Source: an uncultured Sphaerochaeta sp.
GTDB taxonomy: Bacteria; Spirochaetota; Spirochaetia; Sphaerochaetales; Sphaerochaetaceae
DNA length: 64,000 bases
Direction: 5' to 3'
Assembly: GCF_963676285.1 (NCBI RefSeq)
Contig: NZ_OY781063.1
Coordinates: 2,480,001-2,544,000, forward strand
The notes beneath the pieces are model-generated. The model saw only the letters and a program-made list of their open reading frames with translations. It had not been told where the DNA came from and did no database searches. Below, piece by piece: positions 16,952 to 26,413 of this stretch (its first letter is position 1; each line of letters begins with the position of its first letter). A program made the translations under genes and the position numbers.

Positions 16952-18189
16952 GTATTTCTCAGTATTTCCACCGCTTTGATGATCCTCTCCATTGCCTGCT
17001 CAAGACGAACCCGTTGCGTTCCGAAGTTGATTCTCACAAACCTTCGGTACTCCTCTCCTCCAAACCATGTACCATCATTGAAAGCAACATTTGCACGTTG
17101 GCCGAAGAATCTGGACAGCAAGCCTCCGCCTGTGCTTTTCTTGCTGTCATAGAGCTCTGGGTGTGCCTCCCTGTCCTTCTCGACCAAGGGAAGCAAGGCA
17201 GAACAGTCTAGCAGTGTGATGAATGAGGCCTTTGGCTTGATACATACGATTTCCGGGGCATGTTTCTGTAATGTCTCATCGATGTAGGCAAGGTTGCCTT
17301 GCAAGTAGGAGAGCAACTCGCGCAACCATGACTCTCCTACATGGTAAGCTGCATTAGCCAATGTTATGGCGAAGGTAGAATTACCTGAAAGGAAAAGTTG
17401 CTGGAGCTTCTTCTCATAAGCTTTCTTCAGGCTTGGGTTATTGAACAGGGTTATTGAGTAGTGTTCTCCAGCCATATTGAATGTTTTGGAGGGAGCCATG
17501 CATACGATACTTTCACATCCGGTTTTCTTGCCTACCTCAAGAAGACTCACAAAAAATTCATAGCGAAGATCTGCGTGAATCTCATCGCTGATAATGGTCA
17601 CCCCATGTTCCTTTGCAATAGTGCAAAGTTTGGTAAGCTCTGCTTCACTGAATACAAGACCAGAGGGATTATGTGGGCTGCAGAAGATCAAAATCTTTGC
17701 CGTTTTGCAGAGTCTCTCGAATTCATTCCAGTCAAGAGAGAATTGGTGTAGGTGTTCATCGTAAGAGAGCGGCCAAGGACTCAATGTCCTTCCTAGGTTG
17801 TTCACCATGTTCACAAATGGTTGGTAGGAAGGGAACGGTACGATAATCTCATCCTTCTCTTCACTGAGAAGATCAAGAAGGATTGCAATACTGTTCAGGA
17901 CTCCTTGGCTAAGTACTACCTGGCTTTGCGACAAATCCATCTGATGCCATTGCTTCGCCCATCCAAGAAAGGCATCTTTCTGCATAGGGTCGTGTGGATA
18001 TCCGTAGATTGCATGTCCAGCAAGCGCTTGAGCCTGCCTGGATACTTCCGGAGCTACAGGAAAGTCCATATCAGCAACCCAAAAAGGTTCCGCTTCAGGG
18101 TTTCCACATATAGATGCTATGACTTCCTTGTTCCATTTGACGGACAAGGAGGAACGACGGTCAGTGATTTGGTCAAACAATGAATCCAT
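16939..18189 (-). CDS. MalY/PatB-type PLP-dependent C-S lyase (cystathionine beta-lyase family)
   Basis: Fold type I aminotransferase-like enzyme of 416 aa. It likely cleaves cystathionine or cysteine to pyruvate, ammonia and a thiol. The N-terminal PFWVADMDFPVAPEV, CSPHNPSGLVF, SDEIHADLRY and the PLP Lys in MAPSKTFNMAG (K235) are typical of MalY. It is the last gene of a three-gene minus-strand operon, its start overlapping the upstream stop as TAATG. With threonine aldolase upstream it suggests amino-acid breakdown. In E. coli MalY also modulates sugar regulation, but nothing here shows that. Confidence 0.9.
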   Translation of the reverse strand: MDSLFDQITDRRSSLSVKWNKEVIASICGNPEAEPFWVADMDFPVAPEVSRQAQALAGHAIYGYPHDPMQKDAFLGWAKQWHQMDLSQSQVVLSQGVLNSIAILLDLLSEEKDEIIVPFPSYQPFVNMVNNLGRTLSPWPLSYDEHLHQFSLDWNEFERLCKTAKILIFCSPHNPSGLVFSEAELTKLCTIAKEHGVTIISDEIHADLRYEFFVSLLEVGKKTGCESIVCMAPSKTFNMAGEHYSITLFNNPSLKKAYEKKLQQLFLSGNSTFAITLANAAYHVGESWLRELLSYLQGNLAYIDETLQKHAPEIVCIKPKASFITLLDCSALLPLVEKDREAHPELYDSKKSTGGGLLSRFFGQRANVAFNDGTWFGGEEYRRFVRINFGTQRVRLEQAMERIIKAVEILRNTYGS

Positions 18190-18977
18190 TACGAACGATA
18201 CTCCACTTGATAGCCTGAACGTGGGTTGGGGTAATACCCCTCACGGACTTTTTTGGTTTTGAATACAATAGCATGTTCAGGACAGCGATGGTAACAACCA
18301 AGACATCCGGTACATGCACGATCAAAAACAGGTTTTCCATCCTTCATCTCGATGTTTGCAGATGGGCACATCCTGTAACAGAGACCACATGAGGTACACG
18401 AATCGGTAATTGCAAAATCGAGCGCTGTATCCATGAATGTACGATGGATCGGGATCATGACATGGTTGATCGCAAAGCGAGAGAGGGGAGGTCGATGAGG
18501 TGGTCTGATAACCTCCTCTTTGATATCCTCCGCAATTTCTGCCACCTTCTGGTCAGCCTTCGTATAGAGTTCCTCAATTTTCTCTTCACTTGGTGCCTTG
18601 AACAAGGGAATATACCCATCTGGCATTACTACATGGTTTGCATAGCTTACCACCGCTCCGGCTTCCTTGAGCAGGACTTCCATCGCCTGGAAGGTATAAG
18701 CCTGGAAGAGATAGCGAGTGGTTACCAGGAAGAGGTATTTCAATGGCGAGAGATCCTGCTTCTGGAATACTTCCTCAATAAAGTGAGGGACGAGGTTGGG
18801 TGGAAAACCCTTATAGACAGGAAAAACAAACCCTACCTGTTCAGTGATGGTGAAGGTTGGTACTTCCATTAAGGAAGGAATCATCAATACTTGGCAATCT
18901 TCGAGCTCACTGCACAGTTTCTGTGCAATATAGTAGCTGTTTCCTGTTCCTGAGAAACAGATGAGGGTTGTTTTCAT
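18189..18977 (-). CDS. EFR1-type flavodoxin/ferredoxin fusion protein
   Basis: Electron-transfer protein of 262 aa. The N-terminal flavodoxin-like domain has the FMN phosphate loop FSGTGNSYYIAQ. The C-terminal third has two [4Fe-4S] motifs, CTSCGLCYRMCP and CTGCLGCYHRCP. This is the EFR1 architecture common in anaerobes. It is probably a low-potential electron carrier in the cytoplasm. It overlaps threonine aldolase by 4 nt and the C-S lyase by 1 nt, so all three are translated from one mRNA. A specific partner enzyme is not evident. Confidence 0.88.
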   Translation of the reverse strand: MKTTLICFSGTGNSYYIAQKLCSELEDCQVLMIPSLMEVPTFTITEQVGFVFPVYKGFPPNLVPHFIEEVFQKQDLSPLKYLFLVTTRYLFQAYTFQAMEVLLKEAGAVVSYANHVVMPDGYIPLFKAPSEEKIEELYTKADQKVAEIAEDIKEEVIRPPHRPPLSRFAINHVMIPIHRTFMDTALDFAITDSCTSCGLCYRMCPSANIEMKDGKPVFDRACTGCLGCYHRCPEHAIVFKTKKVREGYYPNPRSGYQVEYRS

Positions 18978-19999
18978 GCTTCTGCCTCGATCTGGAAGTT
19001 CTCCAACAGGGTGCAGAGTTCTCTGATATCTTCATCATGCAAATCCAGATTGGTCACAAGCCGAACCATATCACCTTCAGTATTTGCCAAGATTCCCTGT
19101 TTTGCCAATTGGCTAACCACTTCAGTACTTTGCATTGAGGGAACCTTAAAAAATACGATATTGGTTTGCACTCCTTCTGTATCTACCTCAGCCCATCCTC
19201 CTTTCACCAAGGCATCTGCCAGGGCTTTCGCATGAGCATGGTCATCTGCCAAACGATCCACATGATTTTCAAGTGCATAGAGCCCGGCTGCTGCAAGCAC
19301 ACCGGTTTGTCGCATTCCTCCTCCCAGCATTTTTCGAATCGTAAGGGCCTTGTTGATGAATTCCTCATCACCACAGAGCATGCTACCAACCGGACAACCC
19401 AATCCTTTGGAGAGACAGAAGGTAATGGTATCTGCATAACTTGCGTAAGTCTTTACAGAAATTCCGGTGGCGACCTGTGCATTGAAAATTCGCGCTCCAT
19501 CCATATGCACTTTCAAATCATGGGTTGATGCAAAATCCTTGATCCCTTCCAGGTTTTCCAAAGGATAGCAGTATCCTCCAATCGTGTTCTCCACCTCAAT
19601 GAGCGTGGTGTTGGCCATATCATAGGCACCTTGTTTTACTCTGCCGATAAATGCATCAGCATTGAGAATACCACGAGGGACATCGAAGGAAATCGGAAGC
19701 ACACCTGCAATGGCCGCAACTGCACCTATTTCATGGTGGATGATATGGCTGTTGGCGGCAGTGAACACCTCATTGCTTCTTCCCCCATTGATATAGAGGC
19801 TGATCAGGTTGCCCATTGAACCGGATGAAACAAACAAGCCACGTTCTTTCCCGGTAAGTTCAGCAGCCAGTGCTTCCAGTTTTGTGGTTGTAGGGTCTTC
19901 TCGGTAGACATCATCACCTACCTCTGCATCGGCCATGGCCTTCCTCATTGCTTCAGTCGGTTTGGTAATGGTATCACTTCTCAGATCATAATATTTCAT
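18974..19999 (-). CDS. ltaE: Low-specificity L-threonine aldolase
   Basis: PLP enzyme of 341 aa converting L-threonine or allo-threonine to glycine and acetaldehyde. Typical blocks are YDLRSDTITKPTEAMRKAM at the N-terminus, VGDDVYREDPTT, HMDGARIFNA, and the PLP Lys in FCLSKGLGCPVGS (K198). The start ATG has AAGGAG upstream with good spacing. It is the first gene of the minus-strand operon with the flavodoxin fusion and the C-S lyase. The promoter must lie in the 112-nt gap beyond 19999, which also contains the oppA terminator. Confidence 0.92.
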   Translation of the reverse strand: MKYYDLRSDTITKPTEAMRKAMADAEVGDDVYREDPTTTKLEALAAELTGKERGLFVSSGSMGNLISLYINGGRSNEVFTAANSHIIHHEIGAVAAIAGVLPISFDVPRGILNADAFIGRVKQGAYDMANTTLIEVENTIGGYCYPLENLEGIKDFASTHDLKVHMDGARIFNAQVATGISVKTYASYADTITFCLSKGLGCPVGSMLCGDEEFINKALTIRKMLGGGMRQTGVLAAAGLYALENHVDRLADDHAHAKALADALVKGGWAEVDTEGVQTNIVFFKVPSMQSTEVVSQLAKQGILANTEGDMVRLVTNLDLHDEDIRELCTLLENFQIEAEA

Positions 20000-20057
20000 T
20001 GGTCATCTCCTTGGTGCTACATAAAACTATAGCGGAGAGGGAGAGTTCAGTCCAGCA

Positions 20058-20091
20058 TAAAGAAAAGGTCCCCGGACGAATCCAGGGACCT
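20058..20091 (-). terminator. Rho-independent terminator of oppA
   Basis: On the minus strand AGGTCCC and GGGACCT (20085-20091 and 20066-20072) form a 7-bp stem around an 11- to 12-nt loop, followed by TTTTCTTT. It lies 20 nt after the oppA stop. Confidence 0.85.
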
Positions 20092-20111
20092 GTGTTTGCC
20101 TTGTTTGACAA

Positions 20112-21833
20112 CTACTTGAGGTAGATGTCCTTGACCGGATGGTAATCCATGGTATTTGGATGCCAGCCGCCCCACTTGTCAGTATCAATCATGTTGATTG
20201 CTACATAGTAGTAGAATGGCATGATACCCATATCCTGGTTGATCATGATATCTTCAGCGGTCTTGAGAACACCGAAGCGATCTTCGCCTGCGGGCATTCT
20301 GGCTGCTTCATTGATCAACAGGTCATAGATTTCGTTTGTGTACTTACCACCGTTCATACCGGCACCGGTGATGAACATGTCGAGGAAGGTATTTGGATCC
20401 TGGTAGTCACCTACCCATCCTGCGCGTGCAATCTCGAAGTTGCCTTCGTTACGGTTTGCAAGATAGGTCTGCCATTCCTGGTTCTCAAGAACGACGTTGA
20501 TACCAAGATTGTCCTTCCATTCCTGCTGCACGAACTCAGCAATCTGCTTGTGACCTTCGTTGGTATTGTACAGAATGGTTGAGGTCGGGAATCCAGCACC
20601 GTTGGGGTAGCCAGCTCTAGCCAAGAGATCCTGTGCCTCGGCAATCATGTCATCCATGTTGTCGTAGGGGAACTCAAGAGCATCATAGCCAGCCATCGGA
20701 GGTACGATACCCCATGCAGGAATCTGTCCAGCTCTGGTTACGCCTTCAACAAGTGCTTCGCGGTCGATTGCCAATGACAGCGCGCGGCGTACATCGGGGT
20801 TGTCGAAAGGAGCTACTTCGTTCTGGAAGACATAGTAGTAGGTGGAAAGCTGTGGGGAAGACTGGAAGTCAGAACGCATCTGAGCAGCTGAAAGCTGGTC
20901 ATTCGGTACGTTGGTTGCCCAGTCAATCTCACCATTGAGGTACATGTTGTAGTTGGTGGTGTCACTGTCAGAGGAGTAGAAGATGACCTTGTCAAGTGCT
21001 ACATTCTCCTTGTCCCAGTACGTGTCACTCTTGGTGGCGGTAAGGGAGGTCTGGGGAATTCTCTCAGTGAGAACGAACGGACCATTACCTACGAAGTTCT
21101 CAGGACTTGTCCACTTGTCGCCAAACTCTTCAATGGCGTGCTTGGGAACGATTGAGAAACTGTAGTGGGTCAGTGCATCAATTGCATACGGGAGGGGACC
21201 GATGAGGTCCATCTGGAAGGTTCTTTCGTCAAGAGCGCGGATTCCCACTGCCTCAGGACCAGCCTCTCCAGCGTTGAACTCTGTTGCACCCTGAAGGAAC
21301 ATGCAGGGGAACCATGCATATGGTCCTGCAGTTGCGGGATCAAGCAGTCTCAACCAGCTGTAGACAACATCGTCGGCGGTGATGGCAACGCCATCAGACC
21401 AAACTGCATCTTCACGAAGGGTGAAGGTGTACTGAGTGCCGTCTTCATTGGCTTCCCAGCTTTCAGCAACGCCAGGAACAGCAAGAGCAGTCTCAGGATC
21501 GATTGCTACCAAGCCTTCGAAAAGAGCCTCGAAAATTCTATGTTCGGGAACTCCCTGGATAAGAGCGGGGTCGAGTGACTCGGGCTCTGCACCATTGGAA
21601 ATGCGGAACACAACTTCATCCTCTGCAGGAGCAGCGGGTGCTGGTGCGGCAGGTGCCGGTGCAGCAGGTTCTGCTTCAGCTTTTGGAGCCGGGGCCGGGG
21701 TTGCCGGAGCAGTAGTTGCTGCCGGAGCCGGCGTCGTGGTAGCGGCTGGTGCGGGTTCTTCTTTCTTTCCACAGGAAATCAAGAGAGCACTAACAAGCAG
21801 CACACTAAGCATGATAGCCAGAAATTTCTTCAT
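20112..21833 (-). CDS. oppA: Oligopeptide ABC transporter substrate-binding lipoprotein (OppA type)
   Basis: Extracellular solute-binding protein family 5, 573 aa. The N-terminal signal peptide ends in the lipobox LLISC, so it is anchored as a lipoprotein. Next comes a linker of about 45 residues made almost only of Pro, Ala, Thr and Glu, spacing the binding domain from the membrane. The SBP_bac_5 domain has EPESLDPALIQG, DPNTFLDMF and IMPFYYY. Two ATGs are possible at 21839 and 21833. The downstream one has AAGGAGA at 8 nt while the upstream one is only 2 nt from it, so 21833 was chosen. It is separated from oppBCDF by a plus-strand gene and has its own terminator. Confidence 0.92.
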   Translation of the reverse strand: MKKFLAIMLSVLLVSALLISCGKKEEPAPAATTTPAPAATTAPATPAPAPKAEAEPAAPAPAAPAPAAPAEDEVVFRISNGAEPESLDPALIQGVPEHRIFEALFEGLVAIDPETALAVPGVAESWEANEDGTQYTFTLREDAVWSDGVAITADDVVYSWLRLLDPATAGPYAWFPCMFLQGATEFNAGEAGPEAVGIRALDERTFQMDLIGPLPYAIDALTHYSFSIVPKHAIEEFGDKWTSPENFVGNGPFVLTERIPQTSLTATKSDTYWDKENVALDKVIFYSSDSDTTNYNMYLNGEIDWATNVPNDQLSAAQMRSDFQSSPQLSTYYYVFQNEVAPFDNPDVRRALSLAIDREALVEGVTRAGQIPAWGIVPPMAGYDALEFPYDNMDDMIAEAQDLLARAGYPNGAGFPTSTILYNTNEGHKQIAEFVQQEWKDNLGINVVLENQEWQTYLANRNEGNFEIARAGWVGDYQDPNTFLDMFITGAGMNGGKYTNEIYDLLINEAARMPAGEDRFGVLKTAEDIMINQDMGIMPFYYYVAINMIDTDKWGGWHPNTMDYHPVKDIYLK

Positions 21834-21969
21834 AGACATATCTCCTTGTAGTTCTAAGTATACATATTCAACTTAGCTTAGTTCACATTAAACCACGAAT
21901 CAAGAGAAAACGCAAATAGGTTTCTCCAAAACAGCCTTTTGAATGCATACAGCGTGTTAATTTATACAG

Positions 21970-21987
21970 ATTTTACATAAAATGTAA
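21970..21987. promoter_or_regulatory. Inverted repeat upstream of oppA
   Basis: TTACAT-AAA-ATGTAA at 21973-21987 with a preceding AT gives the 9-mer ATTTTACAT, which recurs in the oppB promoter region at 27452-27460. It may be a shared regulator site, but the area is AT-rich. Confidence 0.4.
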
Positions 21988-22057
21988 TTTATGGCAGAGA
22001 CCTGTTTTTTCCAACACTTTTGAGTATATTGGAAGGGATAGAAGAGGAGACATTACC

Positions 22058-22618
22058 GTGGTACGACATACTACCTATATAAAGCCTTATGGTATCCAAT
22101 ACCGTGTAACCAATATGTTTCATGTCATGAGTGGATTTTTCTCATTGTTCCTGATCTGGGGCATTGTCTTGAACATGTCAGAAGGGGTCAGTTTACTCAG
22201 CATGACCCATATCTTGATTCTGTTACTGTTAACCTTGGCTGGTACATTCTACCGGGATACATGGGTGTTCGATAAGCAAGAACAACGCATCACCAGCATC
22301 TATGGGTTCGGGCCTCTTTGCAAACGTGAGCAGTTCGCATTTTCCGAGGTTCATCAGTTGGAGTTGAACCACTTTGTAAGGGGAACCACCGACAAGGATG
22401 CAAAACCGACAAAAAGGCGATTTCGCGCCATGCTCGTGTTTTCGCTCAATCTGGGACAGGATGAAAAAAGAGATATTGAGATCATTGCTGAGAAAACCAG
22501 TGGGGGAAGGACTGAATCGGCTGTTCAGGCTATCTCTGCAGTGACAGGACTGCCCTTGTTTATTGATCGCCCAAGGGACCTGGATCTCAATGTGTCCTAC
22601 AAGGATATGAAATGGTAA
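22058..22618 (+). CDS. Uncharacterised membrane protein with two N-terminal helices
   Basis: Protein of 186 aa with no recognised function. Residues about 20-40 (MSGFFSLFLIWGIVLNM) and 48-65 (THILILLLLTLAGTFY) are hydrophobic and probably form a membrane hairpin. The rest is soluble and cytoplasmic, with a strand-rich stretch beginning DTWVFDKQEQRITSIYGF that resembles bacterial PH-like membrane proteins. The start is GTG, supported by AGGAGA 7 nt upstream. The gene lies alone on the plus strand inside the split opp locus, so a link to peptide uptake is possible but not shown. Confidence 0.7.
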   Translation: MVRHTTYIKPYGIQYRVTNMFHVMSGFFSLFLIWGIVLNMSEGVSLLSMTHILILLLLTLAGTFYRDTWVFDKQEQRITSIYGFGPLCKREQFAFSEVHQLELNHFVRGTTDKDAKPTKRRFRAMLVFSLNLGQDEKRDIEIIAEKTSGGRTESAVQAISAVTGLPLFIDRPRDLDLNVSYKDMKW

Positions 22619-22648
22619 AAAAGAGAGCCACCGCCAGGGTGACTCTCT
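22615..22648 (-). terminator. Rho-independent terminator of oppBCDF
   Basis: AGAGAGCCACC (22622-22632) pairs imperfectly with GGGTGACTCTCT (22637-22648) around GCCA. Read on the minus strand it ends in a run of six T. It lies 19 nt after the oppF stop and touches the stop of the plus-strand gene. Confidence 0.8.
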
Positions 22649-22666
22649 CATACCACTCATTTGTGG

Positions 22667-23737
22667 TCAGTTTCCATTTTTTGCGGCATCAGCTTCCGCT
22701 TCTTCCATCGTAACCTTGCTCAGATCTCTCTTGTCATAGAGCCAGCAGGCAACCTGCTGCTTCTCGTTGATGTCAAACATCGGTGGGATATGGCAGGAGC
22801 ACCAAGGCATCTTCTTCGGACAGCGGTCATAGAAGTAACAGCCAGTACGTTCCTTGTCGGGGGAAGGTACATCACCGGTGAGGATGATGCGCTTTCTCTC
22901 CCTCTCTACCTTAGGATCAGGAATTGGAGCCGCACTCAGCAGTGCTATGGTATAGGGATGCAATGGATTGTCATAGAGCTGTACAGCTTCACTGATCTCA
23001 ACAATCTTGCCCAAGTACATAACCGCCACACGGGTGGAAATGTGCTGGATTACAGCAAGGTCGTGAGCAATGAAGAGGTAGGTAAGCCCGAACTCCTTCT
23101 GCAAATCCGCAAGGAGGTTGAGAATCTGAGACTGGATCGATACATCCAAGGCAGATACCGGCTCATCAGCAAGGATGATCTTTGGGTTCAATGCCAAGGC
23201 ACGAGCAATACCAATTCTCTGTCTCTGCCCACCACTGAACTCATGAGGATAACGGTTCTTGAAGGCCTTGTTCAAACCAACGCGTTCCATCAGTTCCTCA
23301 ACACGGCGTTCAATTTCCATAGGACTCATCGGTGTTTCGAGCAGTTTTCGATTATTATAGATAACCATGGGTTCAGCAATGATGGAGCGAACCGTCATTC
23401 TGGGATCAAGTGACGCATAGGGATCCTGGAAGATCATCTGGATATCACGCCGGGCCTTGAGCATGGTGCGGGTATCGGCACTCACCAGATCAACGCCATT
23501 GAACTTGACACTTCCACTGGTTGGCTTATAGAGCTGGCTGATCGAGCGTACCGTGGTAGACTTACCACAACCAGACTCTCCTACGATACCCAGTGTTTCA
23601 CCGGGATATACATCAAAGGAGACTCCATCCACAGCACGGATTGCTCCAACTTGTTTCTGGAGGAGTGATCCACTGGAGATGGGGAAGTGCTGTTTTAAAT
23701 CCCTGACTTCCAATAGGGGCTTCTTATCTGTACTCAT
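22667..23737 (-). CDS. oppF: Oligopeptide ABC transporter ATP-binding protein (OppF/DppF type)
   Basis: Cytoplasmic ATPase of 356 aa of the peptide/nickel importer family. It has Walker A GESGCGKST, the Q-loop block IFQDPYASLDPRMTV, the signature FSGGQRQRIGIARAL and Walker B ILADEPVSALDVS. The C-terminal extension carries CYFYDRCPKKMPWCSC, the Cys cluster typical of OppD/OppF C-terminal domains, which may bind an iron-sulfur cluster. It is the last gene of oppBCDF, overlapping oppD by 4 nt. Confidence 0.93.
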   Translation of the reverse strand: MSTDKKPLLEVRDLKQHFPISSGSLLQKQVGAIRAVDGVSFDVYPGETLGIVGESGCGKSTTVRSISQLYKPTSGSVKFNGVDLVSADTRTMLKARRDIQMIFQDPYASLDPRMTVRSIIAEPMVIYNNRKLLETPMSPMEIERRVEELMERVGLNKAFKNRYPHEFSGGQRQRIGIARALALNPKIILADEPVSALDVSIQSQILNLLADLQKEFGLTYLFIAHDLAVIQHISTRVAVMYLGKIVEISEAVQLYDNPLHPYTIALLSAAPIPDPKVERERKRIILTGDVPSPDKERTGCYFYDRCPKKMPWCSCHIPPMFDINEKQQVACWLYDKRDLSKVTMEEAEADAAKNGN

Positions 23738-24783
23738 TCGGCCTTCTCCTTGACATTAGCTTCTTTCAGTGCCTGCTGCTTCTCGTTTTCATCCGCAAAG
23801 AGCCAGCAAGCTACTTCATGCCCCTTTCCCAGGTCCTTTACCGGCGGGTAGGCCTGTCTACACACATCCATTGCCTTGTGGCAACGTGGGTGGAACGGAC
23901 AGCAGGGGGGCAGGTCGATGACATTGGGTGGTTGTCCCTCGATGGAGAATAAGCGGTTGCCCTTCTTGGTTGTGTCCATACGGGGCACACTTTTGATCAA
24001 TCCTTCGGTGTATGGGTGGCTAGGCCTAGCATACAGCTCATCAGTTCCGGCTTTCTCGACGATCTTCCCAGCGTACATGACACATACCTGGTCGCACATT
24101 CCAGCCACAACACCCAAGTCATGGGTGATGAGGATGACCGCCGTTCCCATCTTATCACTGAGTTTGGCAATCAATTCGAGAATCTGTGCCTGGATAGTAA
24201 CATCAAGGGCAGTAGTCGGCTCATCAGCGATCAGGACTTCGGCATTACAGCTCAGTGCCTGGGCAATCATTACACGCTGTCTCATACCACCGGAGAACTG
24301 GTGGGGATAGCTATGGATACGCTTTTCAGCTGAAGGGATACCTACCAGCTTAAGCATTTCAATGGAACGTTTGAGCGCTTCCTGTTTGGAAACATCCTTC
24401 TCATGGAGGCGGATGGTTTCCACCATCTGTGTGGATATCTTGAGGAATGGGTTCAAGCTTGTCATTGGATCCTGGAAGATCATGGAAATCTTATTTCCCC
24501 TGATGCTTCGCATCTGCTTCTCGGAAAGCTTCAAAATGTCTGTTCCCTCGAAGAGCACCTCTCCTCCAACGATTTTTCCAGGAGGGGAGGGGATAAGTCG
24601 CATCAGCGAGAGGTTGGTAACACTCTTGCCGCTTCCGCTTTCCCCTACGATACCGATGGTTTCTCCTTCTCTCACGGAGAATGAGACCCCGTCAACTGCC
24701 TTTACGATTCCGGCATCAGTTTTGAAATATGTCTGTAGGTCCTTTACTTCAAGGACTGTCTTTGCATTAGGTTTCATGCTCAT
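23734..24783 (-). CDS. oppD: Oligopeptide ABC transporter ATP-binding protein (OppD type)
   Basis: Peptide-importer ATPase of 349 aa with Walker A GESGSGKS, IFQDPMTSLNPFLKI, signature FSGGMRQRVMIAQAL and Walker B LIADEPTTALDVT. The C-terminal oligopeptide-transporter domain ends in CPFHPRCHKAMDVC. The frame is open to 24828, but AGGAGG stands directly before two adjacent ATGs at 24786 and 24783. The second has the better 6-nt spacing and was chosen. It overlaps oppF by 4 nt (ATGA) and starts 10 nt after oppC. Confidence 0.92.
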   Translation of the reverse strand: MSMKPNAKTVLEVKDLQTYFKTDAGIVKAVDGVSFSVREGETIGIVGESGSGKSVTNLSLMRLIPSPPGKIVGGEVLFEGTDILKLSEKQMRSIRGNKISMIFQDPMTSLNPFLKISTQMVETIRLHEKDVSKQEALKRSIEMLKLVGIPSAEKRIHSYPHQFSGGMRQRVMIAQALSCNAEVLIADEPTTALDVTIQAQILELIAKLSDKMGTAVILITHDLGVVAGMCDQVCVMYAGKIVEKAGTDELYARPSHPYTEGLIKSVPRMDTTKKGNRLFSIEGQPPNVIDLPPCCPFHPRCHKAMDVCRQAYPPVKDLGKGHEVACWLFADENEKQQALKEANVKEKAE

Positions 24784-24793
24784 CATGTTCCTC

Positions 24794-26401
24794 CTAGAGC
24801 TGGTTCTTGCTTTGTGGGTCGAACGCATCCCTCAGTCCGTCACCAAAGAAGTTCATGGCGAAGAGGAAGATGGTCATGGCGATTGCGGGGAAGACAAGCT
24901 TCCACGGATACAGGGTCATGCCGTTAACGGCATCACCTACCAAAGACCCCCATGAAGCATACGGAGCCTGGACTCCGAGACCCAGGAAGGAGAGGAAGGA
25001 CTCCTGCATAATGAATGCGGGAACCCTGAGCGTTGAATAGACAATGATGACAGAGAGTGAGTTGGGTACCATGTGGCGGAAGATGATTCTCCCGGTCGAT
25101 GCACCCATGCTTCGGGCAGCCTCAACATATTCACTGTTCTTCAAGCTCATGATCTGTCCACGTACCATACGTGCAACGGTCAGCCAGCTGACCATGGCCA
25201 ATGCTACGAAAAGGTTCATGATGTTGCGACCGAAGATGGCCATGAAGATAATGACCAGAAGCATGTAGGGAAGTCCGTACATGATATCGACGAAACGCAT
25301 CAGGAAGAAGTCTATCTTGCCTCCAGCGTACCCAGCGATTGCTCCAAGCACTATGCCTATCAAGACACTGGTGATGGTTCCAACCAATCCGATGGCAATG
25401 GATACCTGTCCGCCATAAATGATACGACTGAGCATATCGCGTCCGCTATAGTCCGTTCCAAGGTAATAATGCCTTTCGTGTTTCAAGTCAGCAGAAATGT
25501 TTGCAGAAAGCATCTCATTGACAGTCACTTCACGATTGATAGGGAATTCGGCGTTGCCATCCTTGACTTCTTGTTTCAGCTCACGTTCAATGGTTCTGCT
25601 GATCACAGTCTTTAGGCTGACCAACAGGTTGGTCTTGGCCATGGAGGCAATACCCTTATCCCCAAGACTCTGTAATTCGAGTTCCAAATTTGCTTCATAT
25701 TCTTCGGCTGTGAGGTCTGGAGTGGCAGCCTTTACTCTGTTAAGTACTTGGCTCCTTACTTCATTCTGTACCTGATCGGCAATAACAGATTCCTCTACGC
25801 CAAGGTATTCAGCGTAGATTTTCTGGATATCCAGAAAGTCCATGCGAGCAATATTCTTTCTCTTCCCGGTCTCGGAATCGGTATAGAACATCTTCTCGAT
25901 GTTGATCAGGAATTCTGTATCAATTTTCTCCTGCAGTCGGTCGATGGTACGCTGGTCGGCAGAACTGAAGGTGAATGTCCCAGCCTCTTTTTGAGCCTCT
26001 CCCTCAGCATAGAGGAAATTCCAGACCTTGTTGGTCTCATTCAAGGAAATCCAATTCTCAATCTGCTGGCTCTCTTCTTCGGTTACCACCAAACTTCCTG
26101 CTCTCCATGCCTTGAAGTACAGGTCATCCAGTTTGGTTTCCATCATCAGGTCCCCTGCCGTCTTATTGAAGGATGGACGCAGGTGCTGATGATCAAGGAT
26201 TATCTGATCATATGGATGGATGGGAAGGAACATTGCTGATGCTGCAAGCAGTGAATAGATGGCAACAATAATCATTCCCAGTACAGCCATCTTGTTTTTC
26301 TTCAGGCGCTTCCAAGCATCCTTTCCTAGACTATTACCTACTACGACCTGGTCAAACTCATTGAGGGCCGCTTCTTTTGGTTGTTTTTGTTTAAAGAACA
26401 T
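24794..26401 (-). CDS. oppC: Oligopeptide ABC transporter permease OppC with a large extracytoplasmic insertion
   Basis: Membrane subunit of 535 aa where OppC is normally about 300. TM1 is near residues 38-60 (AVLGMIIVAIYSLLAASAMFL). The permease core resumes at residue 311 (HYYLGTDYSGRDML) with the remaining helices and the EAA loop EAARSMGAS. The extra stretch of about 220 residues falls in the first extracytoplasmic loop. It is mostly charged and helical and has no Cys pair or metal motif that I recognise. The core is intact, so the pump should work. The insertion may contact OppA or the envelope. Confidence 0.9.
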   Translation of the reverse strand: MFFKQKQPKEAALNEFDQVVVGNSLGKDAWKRLKKNKMAVLGMIIVAIYSLLAASAMFLPIHPYDQIILDHQHLRPSFNKTAGDLMMETKLDDLYFKAWRAGSLVVTEEESQQIENWISLNETNKVWNFLYAEGEAQKEAGTFTFSSADQRTIDRLQEKIDTEFLINIEKMFYTDSETGKRKNIARMDFLDIQKIYAEYLGVEESVIADQVQNEVRSQVLNRVKAATPDLTAEEYEANLELELQSLGDKGIASMAKTNLLVSLKTVISRTIERELKQEVKDGNAEFPINREVTVNEMLSANISADLKHERHYYLGTDYSGRDMLSRIIYGGQVSIAIGLVGTITSVLIGIVLGAIAGYAGGKIDFFLMRFVDIMYGLPYMLLVIIFMAIFGRNIMNLFVALAMVSWLTVARMVRGQIMSLKNSEYVEAARSMGASTGRIIFRHMVPNSLSVIIVYSTLRVPAFIMQESFLSFLGLGVQAPYASWGSLVGDAVNGMTLYPWKLVFPAIAMTIFLFAMNFFGDGLRDAFDPQSKNQL

Positions 26402-26413
26402 GGTCCTCTCCTC

